Origin: an uncultured Anaerolineae bacterium
Lineage (GTDB): Bacteria; Chloroflexota; Anaerolineae; Aggregatilineales; Phototrophicaceae
DNA: 64,000 bases
Assembly (NCBI GenBank): GCA_937922795.1
Contig: CALAJK010000043.1
Span: 1 to 64,000 of the forward strand
Direction of reading: 5' to 3'
Below the pieces are notes generated by a model. It saw nothing but the letters and a program-made list of their open reading frames with translations, had not been told where the DNA came from and did not search any database. Below, piece by piece: positions 43,649 through 56,452 of the stretch; position 1 is the stretch's first letter; every line of letters begins with the position of its first letter. A program made the translations under genes and the position numbers.

Positions 43649-43862
43649 GGTATACCCCCTCCTTGTAGTCAATTCGCTGCGGATGATCTCCCGACTAGAT
43701 GGACGATATGGCCGTCTCTGGCCAGCCTGCTGGCATCATCCAGCGCCGCGCGCGTCGCAGCCGGCGGCGTCAGCCGACGATGGCCATTTTGTTCCGTGCC
43801 GATGAAACCGATCCCGCCGTCAGCTTCAGGATATATCGGATCAACCGACGGTGTAAAGCACC

Positions 43863-43891
43863 TCGATAATGCCACCCGTTGCCTCTATAAT
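43863..43891 (+). promoter_or_regulatory. promoter of glyQS
   Basis: TCGATA at 43863-43868 and a perfect TATAAT at 43886-43891, 17 bases apart. The start codon of glyQS follows 49 bases later. I see no T-box leader (no conserved AGGGTGG-type sequence). Confidence 0.65.
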
Positions 43892-43939
43892 ACGCGCCGT
43901 GCGGCGACAGCGGCGTCTCCTCAAAGCTAGGATGAAGGT

Positions 43940-46945
<3,006 letters not shown>

Positions 46946-46950
46946 GACTG

Positions 46951-46987
46951 TGTCCGCCGTCCGCCGTCCTGGCCGGGGCGGCGGACA
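46951..46987 (+). terminator. hairpin after glyQS
   Basis: A 9-bp stem TGTCCGCCG/CGGCGGACA (46951-46959 with 46979-46987) starts 6 bases after the glyQS stop. There is no U-run, so its role as terminator is uncertain. Confidence 0.4.
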
Positions 46988-47020
46988 GCCGGCGGCGAAT
47001 CGCGCCGCGCCGATTCCGGT

Positions 47021-47049
47021 TTGCATGTCGGGCGGCTCATCCCTATAAT
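47021..47049 (+). promoter_or_regulatory. promoter of dnaG
   Basis: TTGCAT at 47021-47026 and a perfect TATAAT at 47044-47049 separated by exactly 17 bases, about 30 bases before the dnaG start. Strong consensus. It may also transcribe rpoD downstream. Confidence 0.85.
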
Positions 47050-47080
47050 TCGCCGTAGTGAGGTTGGGGGTAGGCCGTCT

Positions 47081-49126
47081 ATGTCCGTCGCCGATGAGAT
47101 CAAAGCCCGACTGGATATCGTCGGCTATATCCAGCAGTATGTCCCCCTCAAGAAGTCCGGGCGGACGTTCAAGGCCTGCTGTCCCTTCCACAACGAGAAG
47201 ACGCCGTCGTTCCAAGTAAACCCGGAAACCCAATCCTGGCGCTGCTTCGGCGCGTGCGCCGAGGGCGGCGACGTGATCGCCTTCGCCATGAAGAAGCACG
47301 GCTGGACGTTCACCGAGGCACTGCAGGAGCTAGGCCGGCAGGTAGGCATTGAGGTGCGCCCCCAAACTTCGGAGCAGCGCGCCGAGGCGGACCGACTGGA
47401 GCGGCTGCGCGGGCTGATGGCCGCCGCCGCCGAGGCCTATCACCGCGCTCTGATCGAGCCGCCCAACGAGCAGGCCGCCGCCGCCCGCCGCTACGCGGTC
47501 GAGAAGCGGCGGCTGTCGCTGGACACGATCCGCCGCTTCGGCATCGGCTGCGCGTTGGCCGGCTGGACGCACATGCTGGACTACCTGCGCGAGCTGGGCT
47601 ACAGCGACGACCAGATCATCCAGGCCGGGCTGGCCGTGCGCACTGACGACGGGCGGATATACGACCGCTTCCGCCACCGCCTGATGATCCCGATCCGCGA
47701 TGAGCGCGGGCGGCCGGTAGGGTTTGGCGCGCGGGCGCTCGACCCGAACGATGAACCGAAGTACCTGAACTCGCCGCGGACGCCGCTGTTCGACAAGAGT
47801 CGGCTGCTGTTCGCCTACGACTTGGCGAAAACGGCCATCCGCGAGTCGGAGACGGCGGTCATCGTCGAAGGCTATCTGGACGCGATCACCGCCCACCAGG
47901 CCGGCTTCCACAATGTGGTCGCCCAGATGGGCACGGCGCTGACCGAGACGCAGCTTCGGACGCTGGCGCGGCTGGCGCGGACGATCCTGATGGCGCTGGA
48001 TTCGGACCCGGCCGGCCAGAACGCCACCCGCCGCAGCCTGGAGGCGGCGCGGCAGACGCTGCAAGCCGACTACGGCGGCCGGCTGTCGGTTGACATCCGC
48101 GTGCTGCAGATCCCCGGCGCTAAAGATCCGGATGATCTGATCCGCGAAGCGCCTGACCAGTGGGCAGCGCTAGCCGCCGCCGCGCTGCCGGTAGCCGACT
48201 ACGTGATCGAACAGGAGATGGCCGCCCTGCCGCCGACACCATCGCTGCCGCAGCGGGAAGCGGTCGCCCGGCGGCTGCTGCCGATCCTGATGGCGTCCGA
48301 GAATGACCTGTACCGGCAGGACAACTTGCAGAAGCTGGCCCTCCGGCTCCGCATCCCCGAAGCCGACCTGCTGGCCTGGTCGGCGGAACAGCGCCGCATC
48401 GCCAGGGCGCGCCCGCCGCGCCGCTCAGCGTCAGACGCCGCGCCGCCCGAACCGCCGCCGCTGGACGCTGACCGCCTGGCCCCGCCCGCGGGCGTCCCGA
48501 CCGGCCAGCCGCCGGCGCTCCTCAGCCGCGAAGCTGCGCTGGAGGAGCGCAGCCTGCACATCCTGCTGTCTCATCCCGACCTGTTCTACCAGGTCAACCG
48601 TAAATTCCGCGAGCTGGCCGGGGATGATCGCGCCCTGCTGGAGGGGCCGCTGAGCGCGTGGGGCGCGGACGACTTCGGCCAGACGGTGTACCGGGCGCTC
48701 ATGCGCGCGTTTGAGGACGCTTTCCGTCAGGATGAGCTGGACATCCACGCCTTCCTGCGCGCCCACCTGGATGATGAGCTGCGCGGCTATCTAGAGGCGC
48801 TGCTGGCCGAAGACCTGGAAGCCATTCGCATGCGCCTGGGCTACGCCATGCCCGCCGAGCTGGAAGCCTGCTGGAGCCGCAGCCAGCGGCTGAACCCGCC
48901 GCTGGACCCGGCGGCTGAGCTCATCGAGACGGCGCTGCGGCTGCGGCTGCGCCGCCTCCAGCGCGAGCGCCATGAACTGTACTTTCTGCAGCAGGACCCC
49001 CAGCTCCACCACGACCCAGAAGCGATGCAGATGGTGAGCCAGCGCGTGAACCTATCCAGCCAGGCCAAGCGGCGGATTGACCAGGAGCTGAGCCGCGCCG
49101 CCAGCCTTCTGCGACATCCATCGTAG
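47081..49126 (+). CDS. dnaG: DNA primase
   Basis: A 681-residue primase that makes RNA primers at the replication fork. The zinc-binding domain has CPFHNEKTPSF and CFGACAEGGD; the second pair is C-x3-C where many primases have C-x2-C. The TOPRIM core shows VIVEGYLDAITAHQ, ALDSDPAGQNATRR and the RNAP-basic motif. The C-terminal ~200 residues are the helicase-binding domain (DIHAFLRAHLDDELRGYL). The ATG at 47081 was chosen because the earlier in-frame TTG is the -35 element itself. Confidence 0.95.
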   Translation: MSVADEIKARLDIVGYIQQYVPLKKSGRTFKACCPFHNEKTPSFQVNPETQSWRCFGACAEGGDVIAFAMKKHGWTFTEALQELGRQVGIEVRPQTSEQRAEADRLERLRGLMAAAAEAYHRALIEPPNEQAAAARRYAVEKRRLSLDTIRRFGIGCALAGWTHMLDYLRELGYSDDQIIQAGLAVRTDDGRIYDRFRHRLMIPIRDERGRPVGFGARALDPNDEPKYLNSPRTPLFDKSRLLFAYDLAKTAIRESETAVIVEGYLDAITAHQAGFHNVVAQMGTALTETQLRTLARLARTILMALDSDPAGQNATRRSLEAARQTLQADYGGRLSVDIRVLQIPGAKDPDDLIREAPDQWAALAAAALPVADYVIEQEMAALPPTPSLPQREAVARRLLPILMASENDLYRQDNLQKLALRLRIPEADLLAWSAEQRRIARARPPRRSASDAAPPEPPPLDADRLAPPAGVPTGQPPALLSREAALEERSLHILLSHPDLFYQVNRKFRELAGDDRALLEGPLSAWGADDFGQTVYRALMRAFEDAFRQDELDIHAFLRAHLDDELRGYLEALLAEDLEAIRMRLGYAMPAELEACWSRSQRLNPPLDPAAELIETALRLRLRRLQRERHELYFLQQDPQLHHDPEAMQMVSQRVNLSSQAKRRIDQELSRAASLLRHPS

Positions 49127-49164
49127 TCCCTGTGCGCAGCTCAAGATGTACTGAACGGTGATGT

Positions 49165-50814
<1,650 letters not shown>

Positions 50815-50816
50815 CG

Positions 50817-50854
50817 TTCCGCTCCCGGCAGGGGCGGCCTGTGCCGGAGCGGGA
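50817..50854 (+). terminator. hairpin after rpoD
   Basis: Arms 50817-50830 and 50842-50854 form a 13-bp stem with one bulged C. It begins 3 bases after the rpoD stop and precedes the Nudix-GNAT gene. No U-run follows; it may end or attenuate the dnaG-rpoD transcript. Confidence 0.45.
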
Positions 50855-50889
50855 GGACACGCCGGACGCCCGACTGGGCGGCAGCGCCT

Positions 50890-51867
50890 ATGACCGATCT
50901 CATCTTCTGCCCCATCTGCGGTGGGCCGCTCGGCCAGCGACGGGAAGGCGGGCGGCTGCGCCCGGCCTGCGACGCCTGCGGCTATGTGCATTTCGTCAAT
51001 CCCGTGCCGGCCGTCGGCATCCTGATCGAGATGGACGGCGGCTTGGTGCTGATCCGGCGCGGCCAGCCGCCGCACGCCGGCGAGTGGACGCTGCCCAGCG
51101 GTTTCATCGAGGTGGATGAGAGCGCCGAAGAGGCGGCCGCCCGCGAGGCCGAGGAGGAGACCGGCCTCAAGGTCGAGATCGTCGAGCTGTTCGGCGTCAA
51201 TTCGTTTCCGGAGGGGCCGCCTACCAGCGGCATCATGATCTTCTTCCGGGCGCGCCCAGTCGGCGGCCAGCTCCACGGCGGCGATGATGCGCTGGAGGCC
51301 AAAGTGTTCACGCCGGAAGCGCTGCCCCGCCTGCCGTTCCGCACCCACCGGGAGGCCGTGTCGCTGTGGCTGGAGCGCCAGCGGCGCGCGGCTGGCGAGG
51401 CGGCCCCCGCCCGCAAGCCCTCGATCAAGCCGCGGCCGTTCACCATCCGCCCGGCCGAGCTGCGGGATGCCGATGAAATCATGGGGCTGCTGGCGCTCAT
51501 CCCGGCCAACCGCGCCCTGGAAGCGGAGTGGGAGGCGGTGGCGCTGCGCTTCCGCGAGGCGAACGGCTTCGAGGTGTTCGTGGCCGAGACGCGCCAGGAG
51601 CCGGCGCTGGTGGCCGGTTTCATCTCGCTGTCGGTAGTGCGCACGCTGACGCAGGGCTGCGGGTTCATCCACGATATGGCGGTGCTGCCGACCTACCAGC
51701 GGCGCGGGGTGGGCGCGGCGCTGCTGGAGGCGGCGCTGCGGCGCGCCGACCGGCTGAACCTGAGCGTGGTCTTCGTCAACACCGAGCGCGCCAACGACCG
51801 CGCCCGCGCCTTCTTCGCCGCCTGCGGCTTCTCCGAGGGGGCGCTGATGCGGCTGCGGCTGCGTTGA
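50890..51867 (+). CDS. Nudix hydrolase fused to GNAT acetyltransferase
   Basis: A 325-residue two-enzyme fusion. Residues 1-35 form a zinc ribbon (FCPICGG and CDACGY), residues ~38-170 a Nudix domain with the box GFIEVDESAEEAAAREAEEE, and residues ~185-320 a GNAT domain with the acetyl-CoA loop VLPTYQRRGVGAALLEAAL. The zinc ribbon plus Nudix layout is that of NudC-like/ADP-ribose-type hydrolases. The substrate pair is unknown. Both active-site motifs look intact. Confidence 0.88.
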   Translation: MTDLIFCPICGGPLGQRREGGRLRPACDACGYVHFVNPVPAVGILIEMDGGLVLIRRGQPPHAGEWTLPSGFIEVDESAEEAAAREAEEETGLKVEIVELFGVNSFPEGPPTSGIMIFFRARPVGGQLHGGDDALEAKVFTPEALPRLPFRTHREAVSLWLERQRRAAGEAAPARKPSIKPRPFTIRPAELRDADEIMGLLALIPANRALEAEWEAVALRFREANGFEVFVAETRQEPALVAGFISLSVVRTLTQGCGFIHDMAVLPTYQRRGVGAALLEAALRRADRLNLSVVFVNTERANDRARAFFAACGFSEGALMRLRLR

Positions 51868-51883
51868 GGCGGGAAGCCGGTCG

Positions 51884-52813
51884 TTAAAAAGACGGGATGG
51901 CCTTCAGCAGCTGGCGGAAGGCGTCGTGTTTCTGGCGGCCGTCAGCGGTGGCGCGCGTCAGGTAGTAGATCGCGCCCGGCCCGACCCGCAGCAGCGCGTT
52001 GAACCCCAGCAGTATTTTATACAGCAGCGTTCTCATCTGGCCGTAGTGCTTGCGGAAGAACTGCACCCGCGCCCGGTACAGCCGGATGAGCGTCTCCGTT
52101 TTGATCGCCCGGCTGCTGCCGCCCCACAGGTGAATAGTCTCCGCCTGCGGATAGAAGTAGATCTCCCACCCGGCTTGCTTGAAGCGGTAGCACCAGTCTA
52201 CTTCTTCCGAATACATGAAGAACTGCTCGTCCAGCAGCCCGACCTGCTGCACGGCCTCCGCCCGCGCCAGCATGAACGCGCCCATGATCACTTCGACCGG
52301 GCGCGTATCGTTGTAGTCCCAATGCGTCATCTGGTAACGGCCGAAGACCGGGCTTTTGGGGAACAGTTTGTTCAGCCCCAGGGTGATATACAGCTCAGTC
52401 TCCAGGGTGGGGAAGGCGCTGACCGAGGGCTGAAGCGTGCCGTCCTCATACAGCAGCTTGCAGGCCGACATGCCCGCCTGCGGGTGGGCGTCCATGAACT
52501 GCACCATCGTGTCGACCGTGCCCGGCTTGACGAAAGCGTCGCTGTTCAGCAGCAGGATGTAGCGCCCCTGCGCCAGCCGTATGGCCTGGTTGTTGGCGCG
52601 CGCGAAGCCGACGTTTTCGGCGTTGGCGATCAGCTTGACGGCCGGGAAGTCCTGCTGCACCATCGCCTGGCTGCCGTCGGTCGAGGCGTTGTCCACCACG
52701 AACACCTCATAGCTGGCCTGCTGAACGGTGTCCTGCACACAGCGCAGACATCTGGCCAGCAGCTCGCGCGTGTTCCAGTTGACGATGATGATCGAGACAT
52801 CGAATGTGGGCAT
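51884..52813 (-). CDS. family 2 glycosyltransferase (rhamnosyltransferase-like)
   Basis: A 309-residue GT2 enzyme starting PTFDVSIIIVNWNTRELLARCL. GT-A motifs seen are VVDNASTDGS, RYILLLNSDAFV (DXD-type), and EEVDWCYRFKQAGWEIYFYP, typical of polymer or rhamnan synthesis enzymes. It likely adds sugar to a cell-surface glycan on the inner face of the membrane. A longer GTG-started form reaching 52861 is possible but its first 16 residues are not conserved in the family. Confidence 0.88.
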   Translation of the reverse strand: MPTFDVSIIIVNWNTRELLARCLRCVQDTVQQASYEVFVVDNASTDGSQAMVQQDFPAVKLIANAENVGFARANNQAIRLAQGRYILLLNSDAFVKPGTVDTMVQFMDAHPQAGMSACKLLYEDGTLQPSVSAFPTLETELYITLGLNKLFPKSPVFGRYQMTHWDYNDTRPVEVIMGAFMLARAEAVQQVGLLDEQFFMYSEEVDWCYRFKQAGWEIYFYPQAETIHLWGGSSRAIKTETLIRLYRARVQFFRKHYGQMRTLLYKILLGFNALLRVGPGAIYYLTRATADGRQKHDAFRQLLKAIPSF

Positions 52814-52926
52814 AAGCGGCGATAGGCTTCCTGATCGAAAGAACGCGCTTGACGTCTTCACTCTAGTGCGTTACACCTTGCCCACGCCTTAATGAAATGC
52901 GCGTTTATCATTCGGCATAGGGCGTC

Positions 52927-52948
52927 TATACTGGAGTACAGTAGTATA
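52927..52948 (+). promoter_or_regulatory. promoter with overlapping inverted repeat before the response-regulator gene
   Basis: TATACT at 52927-52932 can serve as -10 (poor -35 TTTATC at 52904). It forms the left arm of an inverted repeat with AGTATA at 52943-52948, with an inner CTG/CAG pair. This could be an operator placed on the start site. Confidence 0.4.
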
Positions 52949-52985
52949 CGGATAGTAAGGCTGCGCTCAATTGGGAGCTGGCGGG

Positions 52986-53390
52986 ATGACAACCTGGATA
53001 CTGGTCGAAGATGAGCCAGATATGTACGAGACGGTGCTGGCGATGTATGACATGTGGGGGATCTCAGGCGTGTCATTCACGACCGGCGAAGACGCGGTCG
53101 CCTGGATTGAGCAGGTTGACCAGGGGCGGGCGGAAGACGAGATCCCCGAGCTGGCGCTGGTGGATATCCGGCTGCCGAACGAATTGAGCGGCGTCGAGGT
53201 GGCGCAGCGGCTGCGGAACAGCCCGAAGCTGAAGGATATCATCGTCGTCCTGATGACCGCGTATAGGATAAAGCCCGCCCAAGAGACGGCGGTGCGCGCC
53301 CAGGCCGGCGCCGATCTGCTGCTGTACAAGCCGCTGCCGCCCATCAAAGAGTTCCGTAAAATCCTGACCGGCCTGCTTAAGCAGCGGTGA
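52986..53390 (+). CDS. single-domain response regulator
   Basis: A 134-residue receiver domain with no output domain. Acid pocket VEDEPD, phospho-acceptor Asp60 in LALVDIRLP, Thr in VVLMTAYR and the conserved Lys in LLYKPLPP are present. Such proteins relay signals by binding partners. No histidine kinase gene is adjacent. The ATG at 52986 (GGGAG upstream) is preferred to a TTG 15 bases earlier. Confidence 0.88.
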   Translation: MTTWILVEDEPDMYETVLAMYDMWGISGVSFTTGEDAVAWIEQVDQGRAEDEIPELALVDIRLPNELSGVEVAQRLRNSPKLKDIIVVLMTAYRIKPAQETAVRAQAGADLLLYKPLPPIKEFRKILTGLLKQR

Positions 53391-53424
53391 CGGCGGCGAT
53401 CGCCGGCTGCGCCCTGGGGAACCT

Positions 53425-54168
53425 ATGTCCATTGAGTCTGAACGCGATCTGATCGGCCTGCTGCGCATCGGCAGGATTGTCGGGCTGACGCTGCAAACGA
53501 TGCTGGCGCAGGTGCGCCCGGGCATCACCACCGCTGAACTGGACGCCATCGGCGCCGAGTTCTTGAGGCGCGAAGGCGCGCGCTCCGCCCCGATTCTGAC
53601 TTACAAGTTTCCCGGCGCCACCTGCATCAGCCTCAACGACGAGGCGGCCCACGGCATCCCCGGCGACCGCGTGATCGCTGCTGGTGACTTGGTCAATATT
53701 GATGTGTCGGCGGAGCTGGACGGCTACTTCGCCGATACCGGCGCCACCCTGCCCGTGCCGCCGGTCACGCCGCTCAAGCAGAAGCTGGCCGACTGCGCCC
53801 GCGCCGCGCTCGACAAGGGGCTGGCGGCGGCGGTGGCCGGCAACCGCATCTTCGACATCGGCCGCGCCATGGAGAACGAAGTCAAGCGCTGCGGCTTCCG
53901 CATCATCCGCGATCTGCCCGGCCACGGCGTGGGCCGCAAGCTCCACGAGCCGCCCAGCGTCCCCGGCTTCTACACCAAGCACGCCAACCAGATCCTGCCT
54001 GAAGGACTGGTCATCACCATTGAGCCGTTCGTCTCCACCCGCGCCAACCGGATCGTGACCGCCTCCGACGGCTGGACGCTCAAGACGCCCGACGGCAGCC
54101 CGGCGGCGCAGTACGAACACACGGTCGTCATCACCAAAGGCCAGCCGCTGCTGGTCACCGCCGTTTAA
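53425..54168 (+). CDS. map: methionine aminopeptidase type I
   Basis: Removes the initiator Met from new proteins. All five metal ligands are visible: Asp93 and Asp104 (NIDVSAELDGYFADTG), His167 (GHGVGRKLHEPP), Glu200 (VITIEPF) and Glu231 (YEHTVVI), with substrate His76 in DEAAHGIPGD. Length 247 fits type I without extension. Confidence 0.95.
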   Translation: MSIESERDLIGLLRIGRIVGLTLQTMLAQVRPGITTAELDAIGAEFLRREGARSAPILTYKFPGATCISLNDEAAHGIPGDRVIAAGDLVNIDVSAELDGYFADTGATLPVPPVTPLKQKLADCARAALDKGLAAAVAGNRIFDIGRAMENEVKRCGFRIIRDLPGHGVGRKLHEPPSVPGFYTKHANQILPEGLVITIEPFVSTRANRIVTASDGWTLKTPDGSPAAQYEHTVVITKGQPLLVTAV

Positions 54169-54210
54169 CGCCGGCGTCCCCACCCGACCCGCAGACGGCC
54201 ACCGCCGGTT

Positions 54211-54291
54211 TGTCACTCACAAATCGTGTCATTATTCACAAAAAAATCGTTTCATTCTCATGCGCCTTCTGGCCTTAACGAGTATTATAAT
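54211..54291 (+). promoter_or_regulatory. repeat-containing promoter region of the avidin-like gene
   Basis: Imperfect direct repeats TGTCAYT-like units begin at 54211, 54227 and 54250, and AATCGTGTCATT at 54222 recurs as AATCGTTTCATT at 54245 (23 bases apart). A perfect TATAAT stands at 54286-54291, 60 bases before the gene. The repeats lie upstream of the -10 where an activator would sit. Confidence 0.5.
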
Positions 54292-54350
54292 CTCATTAAG
54301 ACTAAAATGTCTCTGCTGAGCGCATGGACGCCAGGAAAGGGGTCATCACG

Positions 54351-54767
54351 ATGAAAGGCTTAGCCGGGACCTGGTACGGCCGGCACGGTGCGCGCCTGGA
54401 ACTGACGGTGCAGCACGACGGCACGATCGAGGGGACCTTTTTCACGCCGGGCGATGGGTCCAGCGGCGCTTTCCCGCTGGTCGGCATGTGTGACACCCGT
54501 TCGTTTGAGGGCAGCCGGAGCTTCGGCTTCGTGGTGGTGTGGAACAACGACTACGTCAACCAGCACTCGGCGACCTCCTGGTCGGGCCAGTACCAGATCG
54601 TCAACGGCGAGGAGATGCTGACGACCAACTGGCTGCTGACCCGCGAAACGGCGCCCGAAGAATGCTGGGCGGCCACCATGGTCGGGAGCGACACGTTCCG
54701 CCGGGAATGGGTGGGGGCGGCTGAAGACGCAGCCCAAACGGAACCGCAGGCCGAGCCGGCTGGTTGA
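54351..54767 (+). CDS. avidin/streptavidin-family protein, cytosolic
   Basis: A 138-residue single-barrel avidin homologue. It aligns without gaps to the streptavidin core from GTWY to GTF and again across VWNNDYVNQHSATSWSGQY, NWLLTRE, and CWAATMVGSDTF. Trp64, Trp77, Trp94 and Trp106 match biotin-site Trp79, 92, 108 and 120; Ser73, Thr75 and Asp114 match Ser88, Thr90 and Asp128. But the ureido-oxygen ligands Asn23, Ser27 and Tyr43 are Gly10, Ala14 and Phe30. There is no signal peptide, unlike other avidins. GGGG lies 8 bases before the ATG at 54351. Whether it binds biotin is unknown. Confidence 0.88.
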   Translation: MKGLAGTWYGRHGARLELTVQHDGTIEGTFFTPGDGSSGAFPLVGMCDTRSFEGSRSFGFVVVWNNDYVNQHSATSWSGQYQIVNGEEMLTTNWLLTRETAPEECWAATMVGSDTFRREWVGAAEDAAQTEPQAEPAG

Positions 54768-54901
54768 GTCCGGGTCTAAACCTAGGAGATGGAGCGTTCG
54801 GACGGGCTGGCGGCGCACGTTAACCTGCACTAGGCGATAGGGAACCCATTTCCTATACTGGGGCGGTTTCCGCGCTCAAGCACAAGGACAGCAGACTCAC
54901 C

Positions 54902-55981
54902 ATGCGATTAGGCATCATCGGCCTGCCCAACAGCGGTAAAACCACCCTGTTCAACGCGCTCACCCGGCAGAACCTGGCCACCGCTGCCGCCTCCAGCGGC
55001 CAGTTCGAAGTGCACACGGCGGTCGTCAATGTGCCCGACCCGCGCGTAGACCGTTTGAGCGCGATGTACAACCCGCGCAAGACGATCTACGCCACCATCA
55101 CCTATGCCGACATCGGCGGGTTGGACAAAGGCATCAGCCAGGGCGGATTGAAAGGGCAGTTCCGCCAGGAGCTGGCGCAGGCGGACGGCTTCGTCCACGT
55201 CGTGCGCGCTTTCCAGGATGACACCGTGCCGCATCCATATGTCACGGTGGACCCGGCGCGGGATGTCGAAATCCTGGACGCTGAGTTCCTCCTGTCCGAC
55301 TTGGTAGCGGTCGAAAAGCGGCTGGAGAAGCTCCACGGCGATCTGCGCATTCGGGGCAAGACGGTGGACAAGGCCGTCCCGATCGAACTGGAGCTGATGG
55401 AGAAGTTGAAAGCCCAGCTCGAGGCCGACCGCCCGCTGCGCGACCTGGAGCTGACCGCCGACGAGCTGCGGCTGATCCGCGGTTACGGCTTCCTGTCGCT
55501 CAAGCCGGTGCTGATCGTTCTGAACCTGGGCGACGACCCCGGCGATTCAGCGATCACGCTGCACTACGATCACCGGCAGTCGGCCGTCGTGGCGCTGCGC
55601 GGCAAGATCGAGGCCGAGCTGGCGCAGCTGGACGCCGCCGACGCTGCCGTCTTCATGGAGGAGTACGGCATCACCGAACTCAGCGCCGCCCGGGTGATCC
55701 GGCTGTCGTATGAGCTGCTGGCCATCCAGTCGTTCTTCACGGTGGGCGAGGACGAAGTGCGCGCTTGGAGCATCCCGGTGGGCGCGACCGCGCCGGAGGC
55801 CGCCGGCGCGATCCACAGCGACCTGCAAAAAGGCTTCATCCGCGCCGAGGTGATGAAGTACGACGATCTCATCGCCGCCGGGAGCGAGGCGGCGCTGCGC
55901 GCCAGCGGCAAGCTGCGCCTGGAGGGGCGCGATTACGTGGTGAAGGACGGCGACATCGTCCACATTCGCCACAGCAGTTGA
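54902..55981 (+). CDS. ychF: YchF/OLA1-family ATPase
   Basis: A 359-residue P-loop protein of the Obg-related YchF family, ribosome-associated and ATP-preferring in other bacteria. G1 motif is LPNSGKTTLFNAL, G3 is YADIGGLDKG, and the TGS domain occupies the C-terminus (SFFTVGEDEVRAWSIPVGAT, KGFIRAEVMKYDDLI, GKLRLEGRDYVVKDGDIVH). A normal NKxD base motif is replaced by LNLGDD, as expected for YchF. A weak TATACT lies at 54854. Confidence 0.94.
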   Translation: MRLGIIGLPNSGKTTLFNALTRQNLATAAASSGQFEVHTAVVNVPDPRVDRLSAMYNPRKTIYATITYADIGGLDKGISQGGLKGQFRQELAQADGFVHVVRAFQDDTVPHPYVTVDPARDVEILDAEFLLSDLVAVEKRLEKLHGDLRIRGKTVDKAVPIELELMEKLKAQLEADRPLRDLELTADELRLIRGYGFLSLKPVLIVLNLGDDPGDSAITLHYDHRQSAVVALRGKIEAELAQLDAADAAVFMEEYGITELSAARVIRLSYELLAIQSFFTVGEDEVRAWSIPVGATAPEAAGAIHSDLQKGFIRAEVMKYDDLIAAGSEAALRASGKLRLEGRDYVVKDGDIVHIRHSS

Positions 55982-56059
55982 GTTAGGCTTTTATTTGGAC
56001 AGCGGCGCCAGGCTGGATGGGGGGCAGCCGCTCGGTTGGCACATCAGTCTGGGAGCCGT

Positions 56060-56452
56060 ATGCCTGTCACGATCGAATGGGATAATATTGAGCGCACACG
56101 GATGCTCATCGCTTTTGAGGGGCGCTGGACGTGGGACGAGGTGCGCGTTATGGCGGACAAAGGCCGCCGGATGCTAGATCAAGTAGAACATAAAGTGGAT
56201 TACATCGTGTATCGTCACCACGCTAACTGGCTGCCCGCCGGCTATTTGACGCAGGTGCGCGACATCCGCGGGCAGCCGCACCGCAACGACGGCCAGTTGG
56301 TCGTCGTCACCACGCACGCGCTGATAGCCGAACTGCTGCACCTGTTCAATATGCTGACCGATTGCCTGCAGATGCCCTTTCGCTTCGCCCGTTCGTTAGA
56401 CGAGGCGCGCGCGCTCCTCGAACAGCGCTCGATGCGTATAGCGGGCGAGTGA
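56060..56452 (+). CDS. small protein of STAS-like appearance
   Basis: A 130-residue protein without signal peptide or membrane span. The pattern of strand and helix (ILIAFEGRWTWDEVRVMADKG, VDYIVYRHHANWLPAGYL, LVVVTTHALIAELLHLF, FRFARSLDEARALLEQ) resembles SpoIIAA/STAS-type or Chloroflexota-specific small proteins. The family is not firmly recognised. GGGAG lies 4 bases before the ATG. Its stop overlaps the next glycosyltransferase start as TGATG. Confidence 0.6.
   Translation: MPVTIEWDNIERTRMLIAFEGRWTWDEVRVMADKGRRMLDQVEHKVDYIVYRHHANWLPAGYLTQVRDIRGQPHRNDGQLVVVTTHALIAELLHLFNMLTDCLQMPFRFARSLDEARALLEQRSMRIAGE

Noticed and set aside
43800-43939. T-box riboswitch before glyQS
   Set aside because: No T-box sequence or long structured leader; the promoter leaves only about 40 bases.
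47021-47080. Earlier TTG start for DNA primase
   Set aside because: That TTG is the -35 hexamer of the dnaG promoter and the extra residues are not part of the family.
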